Shown: positions 8,902 through 17,733 of the stretch, one piece after another
Layout of the letters: the number at the start of each line of letters is the position of its first letter
Numbering within the stretch: the first letter of the stretch is position 1
DNA from: Oryzicola mucosus
GTDB taxonomy: Bacteria; Pseudomonadota; Alphaproteobacteria; Rhizobiales; Rhizobiaceae
Assembly (NCBI RefSeq): GCF_014534685.1
Contig: NZ_JACVVX010000003.1
Span: 434,001 to 498,000, forward strand
Direction: 5' to 3'
Length of the DNA: 64,000 bases
Made by a program: the position numbers and the translations under genes
Notes under the pieces: generated by a model
Told to the model about the DNA's origin: nothing
The model's input: only the letters and a program-made list of their open reading frames with translations
Databases searched by the model: none

Positions 8902-9504
8902 ATGTCCGTCCAGATCCGCAAAACTTTGCTACAAGTCGAAACCACGCTAATCGAGGGCGGCAAGTCCGCGGCCATCCCTCTCAAGCTCTTCTCGGCTTTC
9001 GCCGTGGTGAAAAATCCATGGGCCGGCAAAGGCTTCGTGGACGACCTGAAGCCGGAGATTCACGCGGCGGGCCCGGTTCTTGGCGAACTGCTCACCAAGA
9101 TGATCATCGATGCTGTGAGCTCGGGTGAAGCCGTTGAAGCCTATGGCAAAGCCGCGGTGGTGGGGCTGGACGGCGAGATCGAGCACGCCTCGGCGTTGAT
9201 CCACACGCTGCGCTTCGGCAATCACTACCGCAACGCGGTCGGCGCCAAAAGCTATCTGGCTTTCACCAACACCCGCGGCCCGGCGAATGCACCCATCATG
9301 ATTCCGCTGATGGACAAGAACGACGAAGGCCGCCGCTCGCACTATCTGACAATCCAGGCCGCCATTCCCGATGCGCCCGCAGCCGACGAGATTGTCGTTG
9401 CGCTCGGCGCTTCGGTGGGTGGCCGGCCACATCACCGCATCGGCGACCGCTATCAGGATCTGAAGGACCTTGGCCAGGACGTTTCCAACCCGGCCGGCGT
9501 TTGA
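8902..9504 (+). CDS. DUF1185 / 'amino acid synthesis' family protein
   Basis: A 200-residue soluble protein of the poorly characterised PF06684 (AA_synth, DUF1185) family. Recognisable parts are the start IRKTLLQVETTLIEGG, FAVVKNPWAGKG, AVVGLDGEIEHASALIH and DEIVVALGASVGGRPHHRIGDR. The biochemical role of the family is not established; members sit in catabolic clusters with flavin monooxygenases and hydrolases, as here. The ATG follows GAGGAG. It is the first gene of a compact five-gene operon (8902-13792) whose internal gaps are 4 to 16 bases, and it has the operator palindrome just upstream. Confidence 0.85.
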   Translation: MSVQIRKTLLQVETTLIEGGKSAAIPLKLFSAFAVVKNPWAGKGFVDDLKPEIHAAGPVLGELLTKMIIDAVSSGEAVEAYGKAAVVGLDGEIEHASALIHTLRFGNHYRNAVGAKSYLAFTNTRGPANAPIMIPLMDKNDEGRRSHYLTIQAAIPDAPAADEIVVALGASVGGRPHHRIGDRYQDLKDLGQDVSNPAGV

Positions 9505-9520
9505 GACGTCGAGCGCGGCG

Positions 9521-10357
9521 ATGCTGATCATGGACACCAACCCCGCCGACCAGCGCTCCAAGGCCCATCATCGGGCCTTCGAGCGTCTGCACACCGCTGG
9601 CGGAACCGCTTATGTTTCGGAGGGTGAAGGCGATCCGCTGGTCCTGATCCACGGCGTCGGAATGCGGCTGGAGGCTTGGGCACCGCAAATCGCGTATTTT
9701 TCCACGACCCGTCGCGTTATCGCTGTGGACATGCCCGGCCATGGCGGAAGCGACAAACTGCCGGAGGGCAGCCGGCTGGAGGATTTCGTCGCCTGGTTCG
9801 GCCGTTTCCTGGACGATATCGAGATCGACGCCGCCACCATCGCCGGCCACTCGATGGGCGCGATGATCTCGGGTGGCGCCGCTGCCACAATGGGAAACCG
9901 CATACACGGCGTCGGCTACCTCAATGGCGTCTATCGCCGCGACCCGCAGGCAAAGGCCGCCGTTCTTGCACGGGCGGCTTCGATCAAGACGGATGGCGTC
10001 GACAAGGACGGCCCGCTTCAACGCTGGTTCGGCGACGATGCCGACAGCGTGCATGCACGGTCGCTGACCAAGTCCTGGCTGGAAATGGTCGATCCGGAAG
10101 GTTACGCGGTGGCCTACACCGCTTTCGCCGACGGGGACGAGACCTATGCCGGCCGCTGGCCGGACGTCCAGTGCCCGGCCTTGTTTCTGACGGGTTCGGG
10201 GGATCCGAATTCAACACCGGAGATGGCGCGTCAGATGGCGGCACTGGCGCCCAAGGGTTCCGTCGCAATCGTCGAAGGACACCGCCACATGGTCAATTTG
10301 ACAGCGCCGGACACGGTCAACGATCTTCTGGCGCAATGGCTCGGGAAAAAAGGATAG
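9521..10357 (+). CDS. Alpha/beta-fold hydrolase
   Basis: A 278-residue alpha/beta hydrolase. The oxyanion region LIHGVGMRLEAW, the nucleophile elbow GHSMGAM (Ser) and the C-terminal histidine segment EGHRHMVN are present; the acid is probably in the LTGSGDPNSTPEM loop. Several starts are possible: ATG at 9521 or 9530, or an extension back to 9470 that would overlap the DUF1185 gene. I use 9521. It probably hydrolyses an ester, amide or C-C bond formed by the monooxygenase encoded two genes later. The substrate is unknown. Confidence 0.85.
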   Translation: MLIMDTNPADQRSKAHHRAFERLHTAGGTAYVSEGEGDPLVLIHGVGMRLEAWAPQIAYFSTTRRVIAVDMPGHGGSDKLPEGSRLEDFVAWFGRFLDDIEIDAATIAGHSMGAMISGGAAATMGNRIHGVGYLNGVYRRDPQAKAAVLARAASIKTDGVDKDGPLQRWFGDDADSVHARSLTKSWLEMVDPEGYAVAYTAFADGDETYAGRWPDVQCPALFLTGSGDPNSTPEMARQMAALAPKGSVAIVEGHRHMVNLTAPDTVNDLLAQWLGKKG

Positions 10358-10361
10358 CGAG

Positions 10362-11279
10362 ATGACAATCGACCCTCGTGCCCTGAGAGACGCTTTCGGC
10401 GCTTTCCCGACCGGGGTCACCGTTGTCACCACCCACGACCATGCCGGCAACCCGATCGGCTTCACCGCGAATTCCTTCACCTCCGTGTCGCTCGATCCGC
10501 CGATGCTGCTGGTGTGCCTGGCAAAGACGTCGCGCAATTTTGGCGTCATGACTGGTACCGCTCGCTTTGCGGTCAACATTCTGTCCGAAACGCAAAAGGA
10601 TGTTTCCAACACCTTCGCTCGACCGGTGGAAGATCGTTTTGCCGCCGTGGCATGGAGCGACGCACCGGGCGGCTGCCCGGTCTTCGCCGATGTTGCCGCA
10701 TGGTTCGAATGTTCTATGGATCGTGTCATCGACGCCGGCGACCACGTCGTCCTGCTCGGACTGATCACGTCCTTCGCCAATTATGGGCTCAACGGCCTGG
10801 GCTACGCGCGCGGGGGCTATTTCACGCCGATGCTCGCCGGCAAGGCCGTATCGGCCGCGGCCGACGGCAATCTCAGGATTGGCGCGGTGGTCGAGCGCGA
10901 TGGCCAGGTTCTTCTCATCGGTACGAACCCGGTGTCCCTGCCCACCTGCGATGCAGGCGCCGAAGATCCTGCCGAGGCGCTCAGCGCCTATCTGGAAAAG
11001 CTCACCGGACTGCAAGCGTCGCTCGGTTTCCTCTATTCGGTCTATGACGACAAAAGCGACGGCCACCAGCACATCGTCTACCGGGCGTTCCTGAGCGACG
11101 GAAAGCCGAAGCAAGGCCACTTCCTCGATCCTGCAACAGCGGCAGAAAAAGCCAGCGATAGGCCGACCGCTGACATTCTCAGCCGGTTCGCGATCGAAAG
11201 CTCCATCGGTAATTTCGGCGTCTATTTCGGCAGCGAAACCGCAGGAAAAGTCCATCCCATACCCGTGAAGAGGGCCTAG
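10362..11279 (+). CDS. Flavin reductase family protein with an extra C-terminal domain
   Basis: Residues 1-165 form a flavin reductase (FMN-binding split barrel) domain: ALRDAFGAFPTGVTVVTT, PIGFTANSFTSVSLDPP, and a GDHVVLLG strand. Such proteins supply reduced FMN to two-component monooxygenases, and the next gene encodes one. Residues of about 165-305 are an extension not found in ordinary reductases of about 165 residues. It begins GGYFTPMLAG and NLRIGAVVERDGQVLL and has a strand pattern reminiscent of a Nudix fold but without the catalytic Nudix box. The extension may regulate the enzyme or bind a ligand; that is inference. AAGGA precedes the ATG. Confidence 0.87.
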   Translation: MTIDPRALRDAFGAFPTGVTVVTTHDHAGNPIGFTANSFTSVSLDPPMLLVCLAKTSRNFGVMTGTARFAVNILSETQKDVSNTFARPVEDRFAAVAWSDAPGGCPVFADVAAWFECSMDRVIDAGDHVVLLGLITSFANYGLNGLGYARGGYFTPMLAGKAVSAAADGNLRIGAVVERDGQVLLIGTNPVSLPTCDAGAEDPAEALSAYLEKLTGLQASLGFLYSVYDDKSDGHQHIVYRAFLSDGKPKQGHFLDPATAAEKASDRPTADILSRFAIESSIGNFGVYFGSETAGKVHPIPVKRA

Positions 11280-11283
11280 GCAT

Positions 11284-12324
11284 ATGAAATTCTCCCTTTT
11301 CGTCCATATGGAACGGCTGGATGCGAGCCAGAACCACAAGGAGCTCTACGAGGAGTTCGTGGCTTTGTGCGAAATCGCCGACAAGAGCGGTATGCATGCC
11401 ATATGGACAGGCGAACATCATGGCATGGACTTCACCATAGCGCCGAACCCATTCGTCACCATTGCGGACCTTGCGCGCCGCACCAAGAATGTACGCCTGG
11501 GGACCGGCACGGTGATTGCGCCCTTCTGGCACCCGATCAAGCTGGCCGGCGAGGCGGCGATGACCGACCTGATCTGCGACGGCAGGCTGGATATTGGCAT
11601 CGCTCGCGGCGCCTATTCCTTCGAATATGAGCGCCTTTTGCCAGGCCTGGATGCGTGGGGAGCCGGCCAGCGCATGCGCGAACTCATCCCCGCGATCAAG
11701 GGCGTGTGGGAAGGCGACTACGCCCATAACGGCGAGTTCTACCAGTTTCCCGCGACCACATCGGCGCCGAAGCCGATGCAAGAGCCGCATCCACCGATCT
11801 GGGTGGCGGCGCGCGACCCCAACAGCCACGAATTCGCGGTTGCCAATGGCTGCAATGTGCAGGTGACGCCACTCTGGCAGGGCGACGACGAGGTGGAAAC
11901 CCTCATGAGCCGCTTCAACGATGCCTGCGCCAAGAATCCGAGCATAACACGGCCCAAGATCATGCTGCTGCGCCACACCTATGTCGGCTCGGATGAGGCG
12001 GATGTTGCACGGGGCGCCCACGAACTGAGCGTCTACTACAATTATTTCTTCGCCTGGTTCAAAAACGAGAAGCCGATCCATCAGGGTCTGATTGAACGCA
12101 TCCCCGACGACGTCATCGCCGCAAACGCGATGCTTTCGGGCGATACGATGCGCAAGAACAATGTTGTCGGCAATGCCGAGGAGGTCATTGCACGCATCAA
12201 GACCTACGAGGCCATGGGTTATGACGAATATTCCTTCTGGATCGACACCGGCATGAGCTTCGAGCGCAAGAAAGCTTCGCTCGAGCGCTTCATCGCCGAC
12301 GTCATGCCGGCTTTTGCGGAGTAA
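11284..12324 (+). CDS. LLM-class flavin-dependent monooxygenase
   Basis: A 346-residue luciferase-like (bacterial luciferase TIM-barrel) monooxygenase. Family marks are MKFSLFVHMERLD at the start, WTGEHHGMDF, RLGTGTVIAPFWHP, GRLDIGIARGAY and PPIWVAARDP. It uses FMNH2 supplied by the reductase encoded 4 bases upstream to insert oxygen into an organic substrate, often opening a C-N, C-S or C-C bond. The close spacing of reductase and oxygenase supports a two-component system. The operon also carries a hydrolase and an aldehyde dehydrogenase that could process the product. Confidence 0.9.
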   Translation: MKFSLFVHMERLDASQNHKELYEEFVALCEIADKSGMHAIWTGEHHGMDFTIAPNPFVTIADLARRTKNVRLGTGTVIAPFWHPIKLAGEAAMTDLICDGRLDIGIARGAYSFEYERLLPGLDAWGAGQRMRELIPAIKGVWEGDYAHNGEFYQFPATTSAPKPMQEPHPPIWVAARDPNSHEFAVANGCNVQVTPLWQGDDEVETLMSRFNDACAKNPSITRPKIMLLRHTYVGSDEADVARGAHELSVYYNYFFAWFKNEKPIHQGLIERIPDDVIAANAMLSGDTMRKNNVVGNAEEVIARIKTYEAMGYDEYSFWIDTGMSFERKKASLERFIADVMPAFAE

Positions 12325-12328
12325 GCCG

Positions 12329-13792
12329 ATGGAGCAGTTCCAACATTATATCGACGGCGCTTTTTCCGATGGCGAAGGCCGATTCCCGAGCATCGATCCG
12401 GCAACCGGCGCTCCGTGGGCCGAGATGCCGGAAGCGCGCGAAGCCGATGTCGACCGCGCGGTCGAGGCCGCGCACAAGGCGCTTTACGAGGGCGCTTGGG
12501 CAAAGACAACAGCGACCCAGCGCGGCAAGCTGCTCTACCGACTGGCCGATCTCGTTGCCGCCAATGCGCAGAAGCTCGCGGAACTGGAAACCCGCGACAC
12601 AGGCAAGATCATCCGCGAAACCTCGGCGCAGATCGCTTATGTGGCTGATTATTACCGCTACTACGCCGGCATCGCGGACAAGATCGAGGGCTCCTATCTG
12701 CCCATCGACAAGCCGGACATGGATGTCTGGCTACGCCGCGAGCCTGTCGGCGTCGTCGCCATGGTGGTGCCATGGAACAGCCAGCTTTTCCTGTCCGCCG
12801 TCAAGATCGGCCCGGCGCTGGCAGCCGGTTGCACCATGGTGGTCAAGGCATCCGAGGACGGTCCGGCACCGTTGCTCGAATTCGCGCGCCTGATCGACGA
12901 AGCAGGCTTTCCCGCAGGCGTGGTCAACATCCTCACTGGCTTCGGTTCGTCCTGCGGGGCGGCACTGGCGCGCCATCCAAAGGTGGCTCATATCGCCTTT
13001 ACGGGCGGCCCGGAAACAGCGCGCCACATCGTGCGCAATTCCGCAGAGAACCTGGCTTCCACCTCGCTTGAACTGGGCGGAAAATCCCCCTTCATCGTCT
13101 ATGCCGACGCCGATCTCGAAAGCGCCGCCAATGCCCAGGTCGCAGGCATTTTCGCTGCTACGGGGCAGAGCTGCGTGGCCGGGTCGCGGCTTCTGGTCGA
13201 GCGCAGCATCAAGGACCAATTCGTCGGCCTGCTCAAGGCCAAGGCGGAAGCAATCCGCATCGGCGGACCGCTGGACATGGCGACAGAGGTCGGCCCGTTG
13301 GCGACGAGCAGGCAGCGCGATCACGTCACGGCACTGGTCGAGCGCTCTGTGGCTGCTGGAGCGAGGCTGGTCACAGGCGGCAAGGCCCTTTCCGGCGACG
13401 GGTTCTACTATCTGCCGACCATAATCGATTGCGACGGCGTGGCCTCGCCGTCACTTGCAGAAGAGTTCTTCGGGCCGGTCCTTTCCGTGGTTTCCTTCGA
13501 AGATGAAGCGGAAGCGGTGCGGATTGCCAACGATACGCCGTTCGGCCTTGCCTCCGGCGTCTTCACTCAGAACCTGACCCGCGCCCACCGCATGATCAAG
13601 AGCATCCGCGCCGGCGTCGTGTGGGTCAACACCTATCGAGCCGTATCGCCGATTGCACCGTTTGGCGGGTACGGCCTTTCCGGTCATGGCCGCGAAGGAG
13701 GCATGGCGGCCGCGCTCGATTTCACGCGAACCAAGACCGTGTGGCTCCGGACATCGGACGATCCAATCCCGGACCCCTTTGTCATACGGTGA
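12329..13792 (+). CDS. Aldehyde dehydrogenase (NAD(P)-dependent)
   Basis: A 487-residue aldehyde dehydrogenase of the betaine-aldehyde / hydroxymuconic-semialdehyde type. It shows the cofactor region VVPWNSQLF, FTGGPETARHI, the general base in LELGGKSP, and the catalytic cysteine in ATGQSCVAGSR. The ATG at 12329 follows GGAG and begins the normal N-terminus (FQHYIDGAF). It ends the five-gene operon and would oxidise the aldehyde released by the monooxygenase or hydrolase steps to a carboxylate. Confidence 0.92.
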   Translation: MEQFQHYIDGAFSDGEGRFPSIDPATGAPWAEMPEAREADVDRAVEAAHKALYEGAWAKTTATQRGKLLYRLADLVAANAQKLAELETRDTGKIIRETSAQIAYVADYYRYYAGIADKIEGSYLPIDKPDMDVWLRREPVGVVAMVVPWNSQLFLSAVKIGPALAAGCTMVVKASEDGPAPLLEFARLIDEAGFPAGVVNILTGFGSSCGAALARHPKVAHIAFTGGPETARHIVRNSAENLASTSLELGGKSPFIVYADADLESAANAQVAGIFAATGQSCVAGSRLLVERSIKDQFVGLLKAKAEAIRIGGPLDMATEVGPLATSRQRDHVTALVERSVAAGARLVTGGKALSGDGFYYLPTIIDCDGVASPSLAEEFFGPVLSVVSFEDEAEAVRIANDTPFGLASGVFTQNLTRAHRMIKSIRAGVVWVNTYRAVSPIAPFGGYGLSGHGREGGMAAALDFTRTKTVWLRTSDDPIPDPFVIR

Positions 13793-13894
13793 CGGCTCGC
13801 CTCCTGCAACGGAGCGCGCCAGGAAGACGATCGACGATCGGGAGAACGTCGGGAAGCATAAAGAGAACAACATCGAGATTGGAGTAAAGGGAAC

Positions 13895-14905
13895 ATGAAG
13901 ACGACATTCGCATCAGCGGTGTTTGCCGCAGCGCTCGCATTTTCCACCTCGGCCTTTTCGGCTGAGATCGTCTTCTCCAGTTGGGGAGGCACCACCCAGG
14001 ACGCGCAGAAAGCCGCTTGGGCTGACAAGTTCACGGCCGAGACCGGCACCACCGTGCTGCAGGACGGGCCGACCGACTACGGCAAGATCAAAGCCATGGT
14101 CGAAGCCAGTGGCGTGACCTGGGATGTCGTCGATGTCGAGGGCGATTATGCCGCGCAGGCCGGCAAGAACGGCATGCTCGAAAAGCTCGACTTCGCCGTC
14201 ATCGACAGATCAAAGCTCGATCCGCGCTTCGTCACCGATTACTCAGTCGGCAGCTTCTATTACTCCTTCGTCATCGGCTGTAATGTCGATGCGGTCGACG
14301 CCTGCCCGAAGAACTGGGCTGACCTGTTCGACACCACCAAATTCCCCGGCAAGCGCACTTTCTACAAATGGTCTGCCCCTGGCGTGATCGAGGCTGCCCT
14401 GCTCGCTGACGGCGTGGCAGCCGACAAGCTCTATCCGCTCGACCTCGACCGAGCCTTCAAAAAGCTCGACACCATCAAGGGCGACATCATCTGGTGGTCG
14501 GGCGGCGCGCAGTCCCAGCAGTTGATCGCGTCGGCGGAAGCCCCCTTCGGCAGCGTCTGGAACGGCCGCATGACCGCACTCGCGGAGACTGGCGTCAATG
14601 TCGAGACGTCATGGGAGCAGAACATCACGGCAGCCGACTCGCTCGTCGTACCGAAAGGCGCGAAGAACAAGGACGCCGCGATGAAGTTCATCGCATTGGC
14701 GACATCCGCCCAGGGCCAGGCCGATCTGGCCGCCGCCACCGGCTATGCGCCGACCAATCTCGACTCCGCAGCGCTGATGGACCCGGAAAAGGCAAAGACT
14801 TTGCCGGACCAGCAGACCGCCAGCCAGGTCAATGCCGATATGAATTACTGGGCCGAAAACCGCGATGCCATCGGCGAACGCTGGTATGCCTGGCAGGCTC
14901 AGTAA
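13895..14905 (+). CDS. Polyamine/spermidine-type ABC substrate-binding protein
   Basis: A 336-residue exported binding protein of the PotD-like SBP_bac_8 family. The signal peptide is KTTFASAVFAAALAFSTSAFS, with processing after AFSA. Features of the mature part include EIVFSSWGGTTQDAQK, GVTWDVVDVEGDYA and FGSVWNGRM. It is the first gene of a complete importer of the polyamine/opine/PepT class (binding protein, two permeases, ATPase). The start is an ATG about 9 bases behind GGAG. The substrate is unknown; the position after the catabolic operon suggests a related nitrogenous compound. The 102 bases before it contain no clear copy of the GntR palindrome. Confidence 0.9.
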   Translation: MKTTFASAVFAAALAFSTSAFSAEIVFSSWGGTTQDAQKAAWADKFTAETGTTVLQDGPTDYGKIKAMVEASGVTWDVVDVEGDYAAQAGKNGMLEKLDFAVIDRSKLDPRFVTDYSVGSFYYSFVIGCNVDAVDACPKNWADLFDTTKFPGKRTFYKWSAPGVIEAALLADGVAADKLYPLDLDRAFKKLDTIKGDIIWWSGGAQSQQLIASAEAPFGSVWNGRMTALAETGVNVETSWEQNITAADSLVVPKGAKNKDAAMKFIALATSAQGQADLAAATGYAPTNLDSAALMDPEKAKTLPDQQTASQVNADMNYWAENRDAIGERWYAWQAQ

Positions 14906-14916
14906 CGACCGACCCG

Positions 14917-14936
14917 GGGGAGCGGCGACGCTCCTC
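14917..14936 (+). promoter_or_regulatory. Hairpin after the binding-protein gene
   Basis: GGAGCG at 14919-14924 pairs with CGCTCC at 14929-14934 around a GCGA tetraloop (GNRA class); flanking G and C bases extend the stem. It lies in the 54-base gap between the binding-protein and permease genes, the same relative place as the hairpin at 6082-6100 in the other importer. A role in mRNA stability and differential expression is inferred. No U-run follows. Confidence 0.45.
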
Positions 14937-14959
14937 CGTCCTCTCAAAGGACTATCGTC

Positions 14960-15817
14960 ATGCCTTCATTCGTTGCCCTGCCCGAAGTTGCGACGGTAAA
15001 GCGGCGCGAATTCCGTTCCACGCTGCCGGCCCTGCTGTTCCTTGCACTGTTCTTCGTGGTGCCGGTGATAGCCCTTCTGCTGCGCAGCGTTCTTGAACCC
15101 CAGCCAGGCTTGCAGAACTATGTCGAGTTGCTGGGGTCTTCGACCTATTTGAAGGTCTTCTTCAACACCTTTATGGTGTCGGCGGTAGTGACGATCGTGT
15201 CACTGACCATTGGATTTCCGGTCGCCTGGACCTTGGCCATCATGCCATCGCGCTGGGCCGCGATCGTTTTCGCCATACTGCTTCTGTCGATGTGGACCAA
15301 TCTTCTCGCACGCACCTACGCCTGGATGGTGCTCCTGCAGCGGACGGGTCTGATCAACAAGATGCTGATGGGCATGGGCCTGATCGACAAGCCGCTGGCA
15401 CTGGTCAACAACCTGACAGGCGTGACGATCGGCATGACCTATATCATGCTGCCCTTCATCATCCTGCCGCTCTACGGCACGATCCGGAAGATCGACCCCG
15501 CGATCCTGCAGGCTGCCGCGCTGTGCGGCGCAAATCGCTGGCAGGCGTTGACGCGGGTGCTGCTTCCGCTCACCGTCCCGGGCATGGCCGCGGGCGCGCT
15601 GATGGTGTTCGTCATGTCACTCGGCTATTTCGTCACACCCGCCCTTCTGGGCGGCACATCCAACATGATGCTCGCCGAACTCATCGCACAGTTCGTGCAA
15701 TCGCTGGTCAACTGGGGCATGGGCGGCGCAGCCGCGCTGGTTCTGCTGGTTGTCACGCTTGCGCTCTATGCCGTGCAGCTTCGCATCGTCGGCAACGAGA
15801 GTGAAGGAGGCCGTTGA
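14960..15817 (+). CDS. Polyamine-type ABC transporter permease (PotB-like)
   Basis: A 285-residue inner-membrane protein with about six membrane helices and the EAA-type loop (ILQAAALCGANRWQALTRVLLPLTVPG) that contacts the ATPase. It matches the PotB half of polyamine-family importers. The start at 14960 follows AAAGGA in the preceding spacer. It is followed directly by the PotC-like partner; the two would form a heterodimeric channel. Confidence 0.9.
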   Translation: MPSFVALPEVATVKRREFRSTLPALLFLALFFVVPVIALLLRSVLEPQPGLQNYVELLGSSTYLKVFFNTFMVSAVVTIVSLTIGFPVAWTLAIMPSRWAAIVFAILLLSMWTNLLARTYAWMVLLQRTGLINKMLMGMGLIDKPLALVNNLTGVTIGMTYIMLPFIILPLYGTIRKIDPAILQAAALCGANRWQALTRVLLPLTVPGMAAGALMVFVMSLGYFVTPALLGGTSNMMLAELIAQFVQSLVNWGMGGAAALVLLVVTLALYAVQLRIVGNESEGGR

Positions 15818-15818
15818 A

Positions 15819-16619
15819 GTGCTGCTCAATTTCGAACGGCTCGGTTGGTTGAAATATGTGCTGCTGGGCATCACGCTTTTGACCGCCTTGTTTCTCCTGC
15901 TGCCCATCATCTTCATCGCGGCACTCTCTTTCGGCTCGTCGCAATGGCTGATCTTTCCGCCACCAGGCTGGACGCTGAAATGGTATAGCGACCTTCTCGC
16001 CGATCCGCGCTGGCTGTCCTCAGCGTGGACGAGCTTCAGGATCGCGGCAATCGTGACCGTGCTCTCCGTCCTGCTGGGGCTCGTGACATCCTTCGGGCTG
16101 GTGCGCGGGCGATTCCTGTTCCGCAAGACGCTGAGAGCGCTGTTCCTGACGCCGATGATCCTGCCGGTGGTCGTGCTGGCGGTCGCGCTTTACGCGTTCT
16201 TCCTCAAGATCGGCCTCAACGGGACGATGACGGGATTCGTCATTTCTCATCTCGTTCTAGCGCTGCCTTTCTCCATTCTTTCGATCAGCAATGCGCTCGA
16301 ACGCTTCGACAAATCGATAGAGGATGCCGCCGTGCTGTGCGGTGCATCGCCGCTTGAAGCGAAGATCCGCGTGACCCTGCCCGCGATCAGCCACGGCATC
16401 TTTTCTGCGGCAATCTTCTCGTTCCTGACGTCTTGGGATGAGGTTGTCGTGGCGATCTTCATGTCGAGTCCGACTTTACAGACCCTTCCCGTCAAGGTGT
16501 GGGCGACATTGCGGCAGGATCTTACCCCTGTCGTGGCCGCCGCTTCGACCCTTCTCATCCTGCTGACCGTCATTCTGATGGCACTGTTTGCGCTGGTGCG
16601 CAAAGGATTGAAATCATGA
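15819..16619 (+). CDS. Polyamine-type ABC transporter permease (PotC-like)
   Basis: A 266-residue permease, partner of the preceding one, with six predicted helices and its own EAA loop (IEDAAVLCGASPLEAKIRVTLPAIS). I take the start as GTG at 15819, which has a strong AAGGAGG at 15804-15810 and comes one base after the upstream stop. An in-frame ATG at 15750 would put 23 residues inside the previous gene. The stop overlaps the ATPase start (ATGA), so translation is coupled. Confidence 0.9.
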   Translation: MLLNFERLGWLKYVLLGITLLTALFLLLPIIFIAALSFGSSQWLIFPPPGWTLKWYSDLLADPRWLSSAWTSFRIAAIVTVLSVLLGLVTSFGLVRGRFLFRKTLRALFLTPMILPVVVLAVALYAFFLKIGLNGTMTGFVISHLVLALPFSILSISNALERFDKSIEDAAVLCGASPLEAKIRVTLPAISHGIFSAAIFSFLTSWDEVVVAIFMSSPTLQTLPVKVWATLRQDLTPVVAAASTLLILLTVILMALFALVRKGLKS

Positions 16620-17686
16620 CGACACCCTTCCTGAAAATCGAAGGAATCCGCAAAGAATACGGGCCCGTTGTCGCCGTGCAAGACGTCAATCTCGAAGTTG
16701 AGCGCGGCGAATTCCTGACCTTTCTCGGACCATCGGGCTCGGGCAAAAGCACCACCCTTTACATCCTCGCCGGCTTCGACAACCCGACGCGTGGCGACAT
16801 CAAGCTCAACGGCAAGACGCTGCTCGCCACGCCATCGCAAAAGCGCAACATCGGCATGGTCTTCCAGCGTTACACGCTGTTCCCGCACCTCTCCGTCGGC
16901 GACAACATCGCATTTCCGCTCAAGGTCCGGCGGCTGCCGAAGCATCAGATCGATGCCAAGGTCAAGGAAATGCTGCGGCTGGTGCGCCTTGAAGGCTTTG
17001 AGGACCGCAAGCCGGCGCAGATGTCCGGCGGCCAGCAGCAGCGCGTCGCGCTAGCCCGCGCGCTTGCCTACGATCCTCCGGTGCTTTTGATGGATGAGCC
17101 GCTCTCCGCACTCGACAAGAAACTGCGCGAGGAAATCCAACATGAGATCCGTCGAATTCACCAGCAGACCGAGGTGACGATCCTCTACGTGACGCACGAC
17201 CAGGAGGAGGCCCTGCGCCTGTCGGACCGCATCGCCGTATTCTCCAAGGGCGTGATCGACCAGATCGGCACCGGGCCTGAGCTTTACGCCAATCCCGCCA
17301 CCCGGTTTGTCGCCCAGTTCATTGGCGACAGCGATTTTCTGCCGTGCCAAATGCTTCACTCGGCCAATGGCCGCGCCACCGTTTCGGTTGGAGGAGCGGT
17401 CTTCAGCGACGTTCCTCTGCACGAAACCGGCAAATCGGAGGGCGCCGCCCTGATGCTGCGCCCCGAACGTCTGTCGCTGACGCGAGAACCCTTGCAGCAA
17501 CGATTGGCCGCGACAGTGAGCGACATCACCTTTCTCGGCAACAACGTCCACGTCGCCACATCAACGCTAAGCGGTGATCCGCTGTCGGTCCGCCTGCCTT
17601 TCGGACATCCGGCGATTTCAGGCCTGAGCAGAGGCGACAGCGTCTGGCTTGGTTTTGAGGCCGCGTCCGCGCATGTGTTCAACTGA
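16616..17686 (+). CDS. Polyamine-type ABC transporter ATP-binding protein (PotA-like)
   Basis: A 356-residue ATPase. The N-terminal nucleotide-binding domain has Walker A (GPSGSGKST), the Q-loop [11 protein letters not shown], signature MSGGQQQR, Walker B ([12 protein letters not shown]) and the H-loop VTHDQEE. The C-terminal 110 residues form the TOBE domain (LRPERLSL and later strands) typical of PotA/MalK-like proteins. The ATG overlaps the stop of the permease gene as ATGA. It completes the importer; nothing else on this strand follows for 2.6 kb. Confidence 0.92.
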   Translation: MTTPFLKIEGIRKEYGPVVAVQDVNLEVERGEFLTFLGPSGSGKSTTLYILAGFDNPTRGDIKLNGKTLLATPSQKRNIGMVFQRYTLFPHLSVGDNIAFPLKVRRLPKHQIDAKVKEMLRLVRLEGFEDRKPAQMSGGQQQRVALARALAYDPPVLLMDEPLSALDKKLREEIQHEIRRIHQQTEVTILYVTHDQEEALRLSDRIAVFSKGVIDQIGTGPELYANPATRFVAQFIGDSDFLPCQMLHSANGRATVSVGGAVFSDVPLHETGKSEGAALMLRPERLSLTREPLQQRLAATVSDITFLGNNVHVATSTLSGDPLSVRLPFGHPAISGLSRGDSVWLGFEAASAHVFN

Positions 17687-17733
17687 GCGGCGAGAACGCG
17701 CAGATTTCAGGACCGCGCGTTTCCAGATGGAAG

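Noticed and set aside
17696-17722. AACGCGC / GCGCGTT inverted repeat after the polyamine-type ATPase gene
   Set aside because: The loop is 13 bases and no T-run follows, so it is not a convincing terminator.
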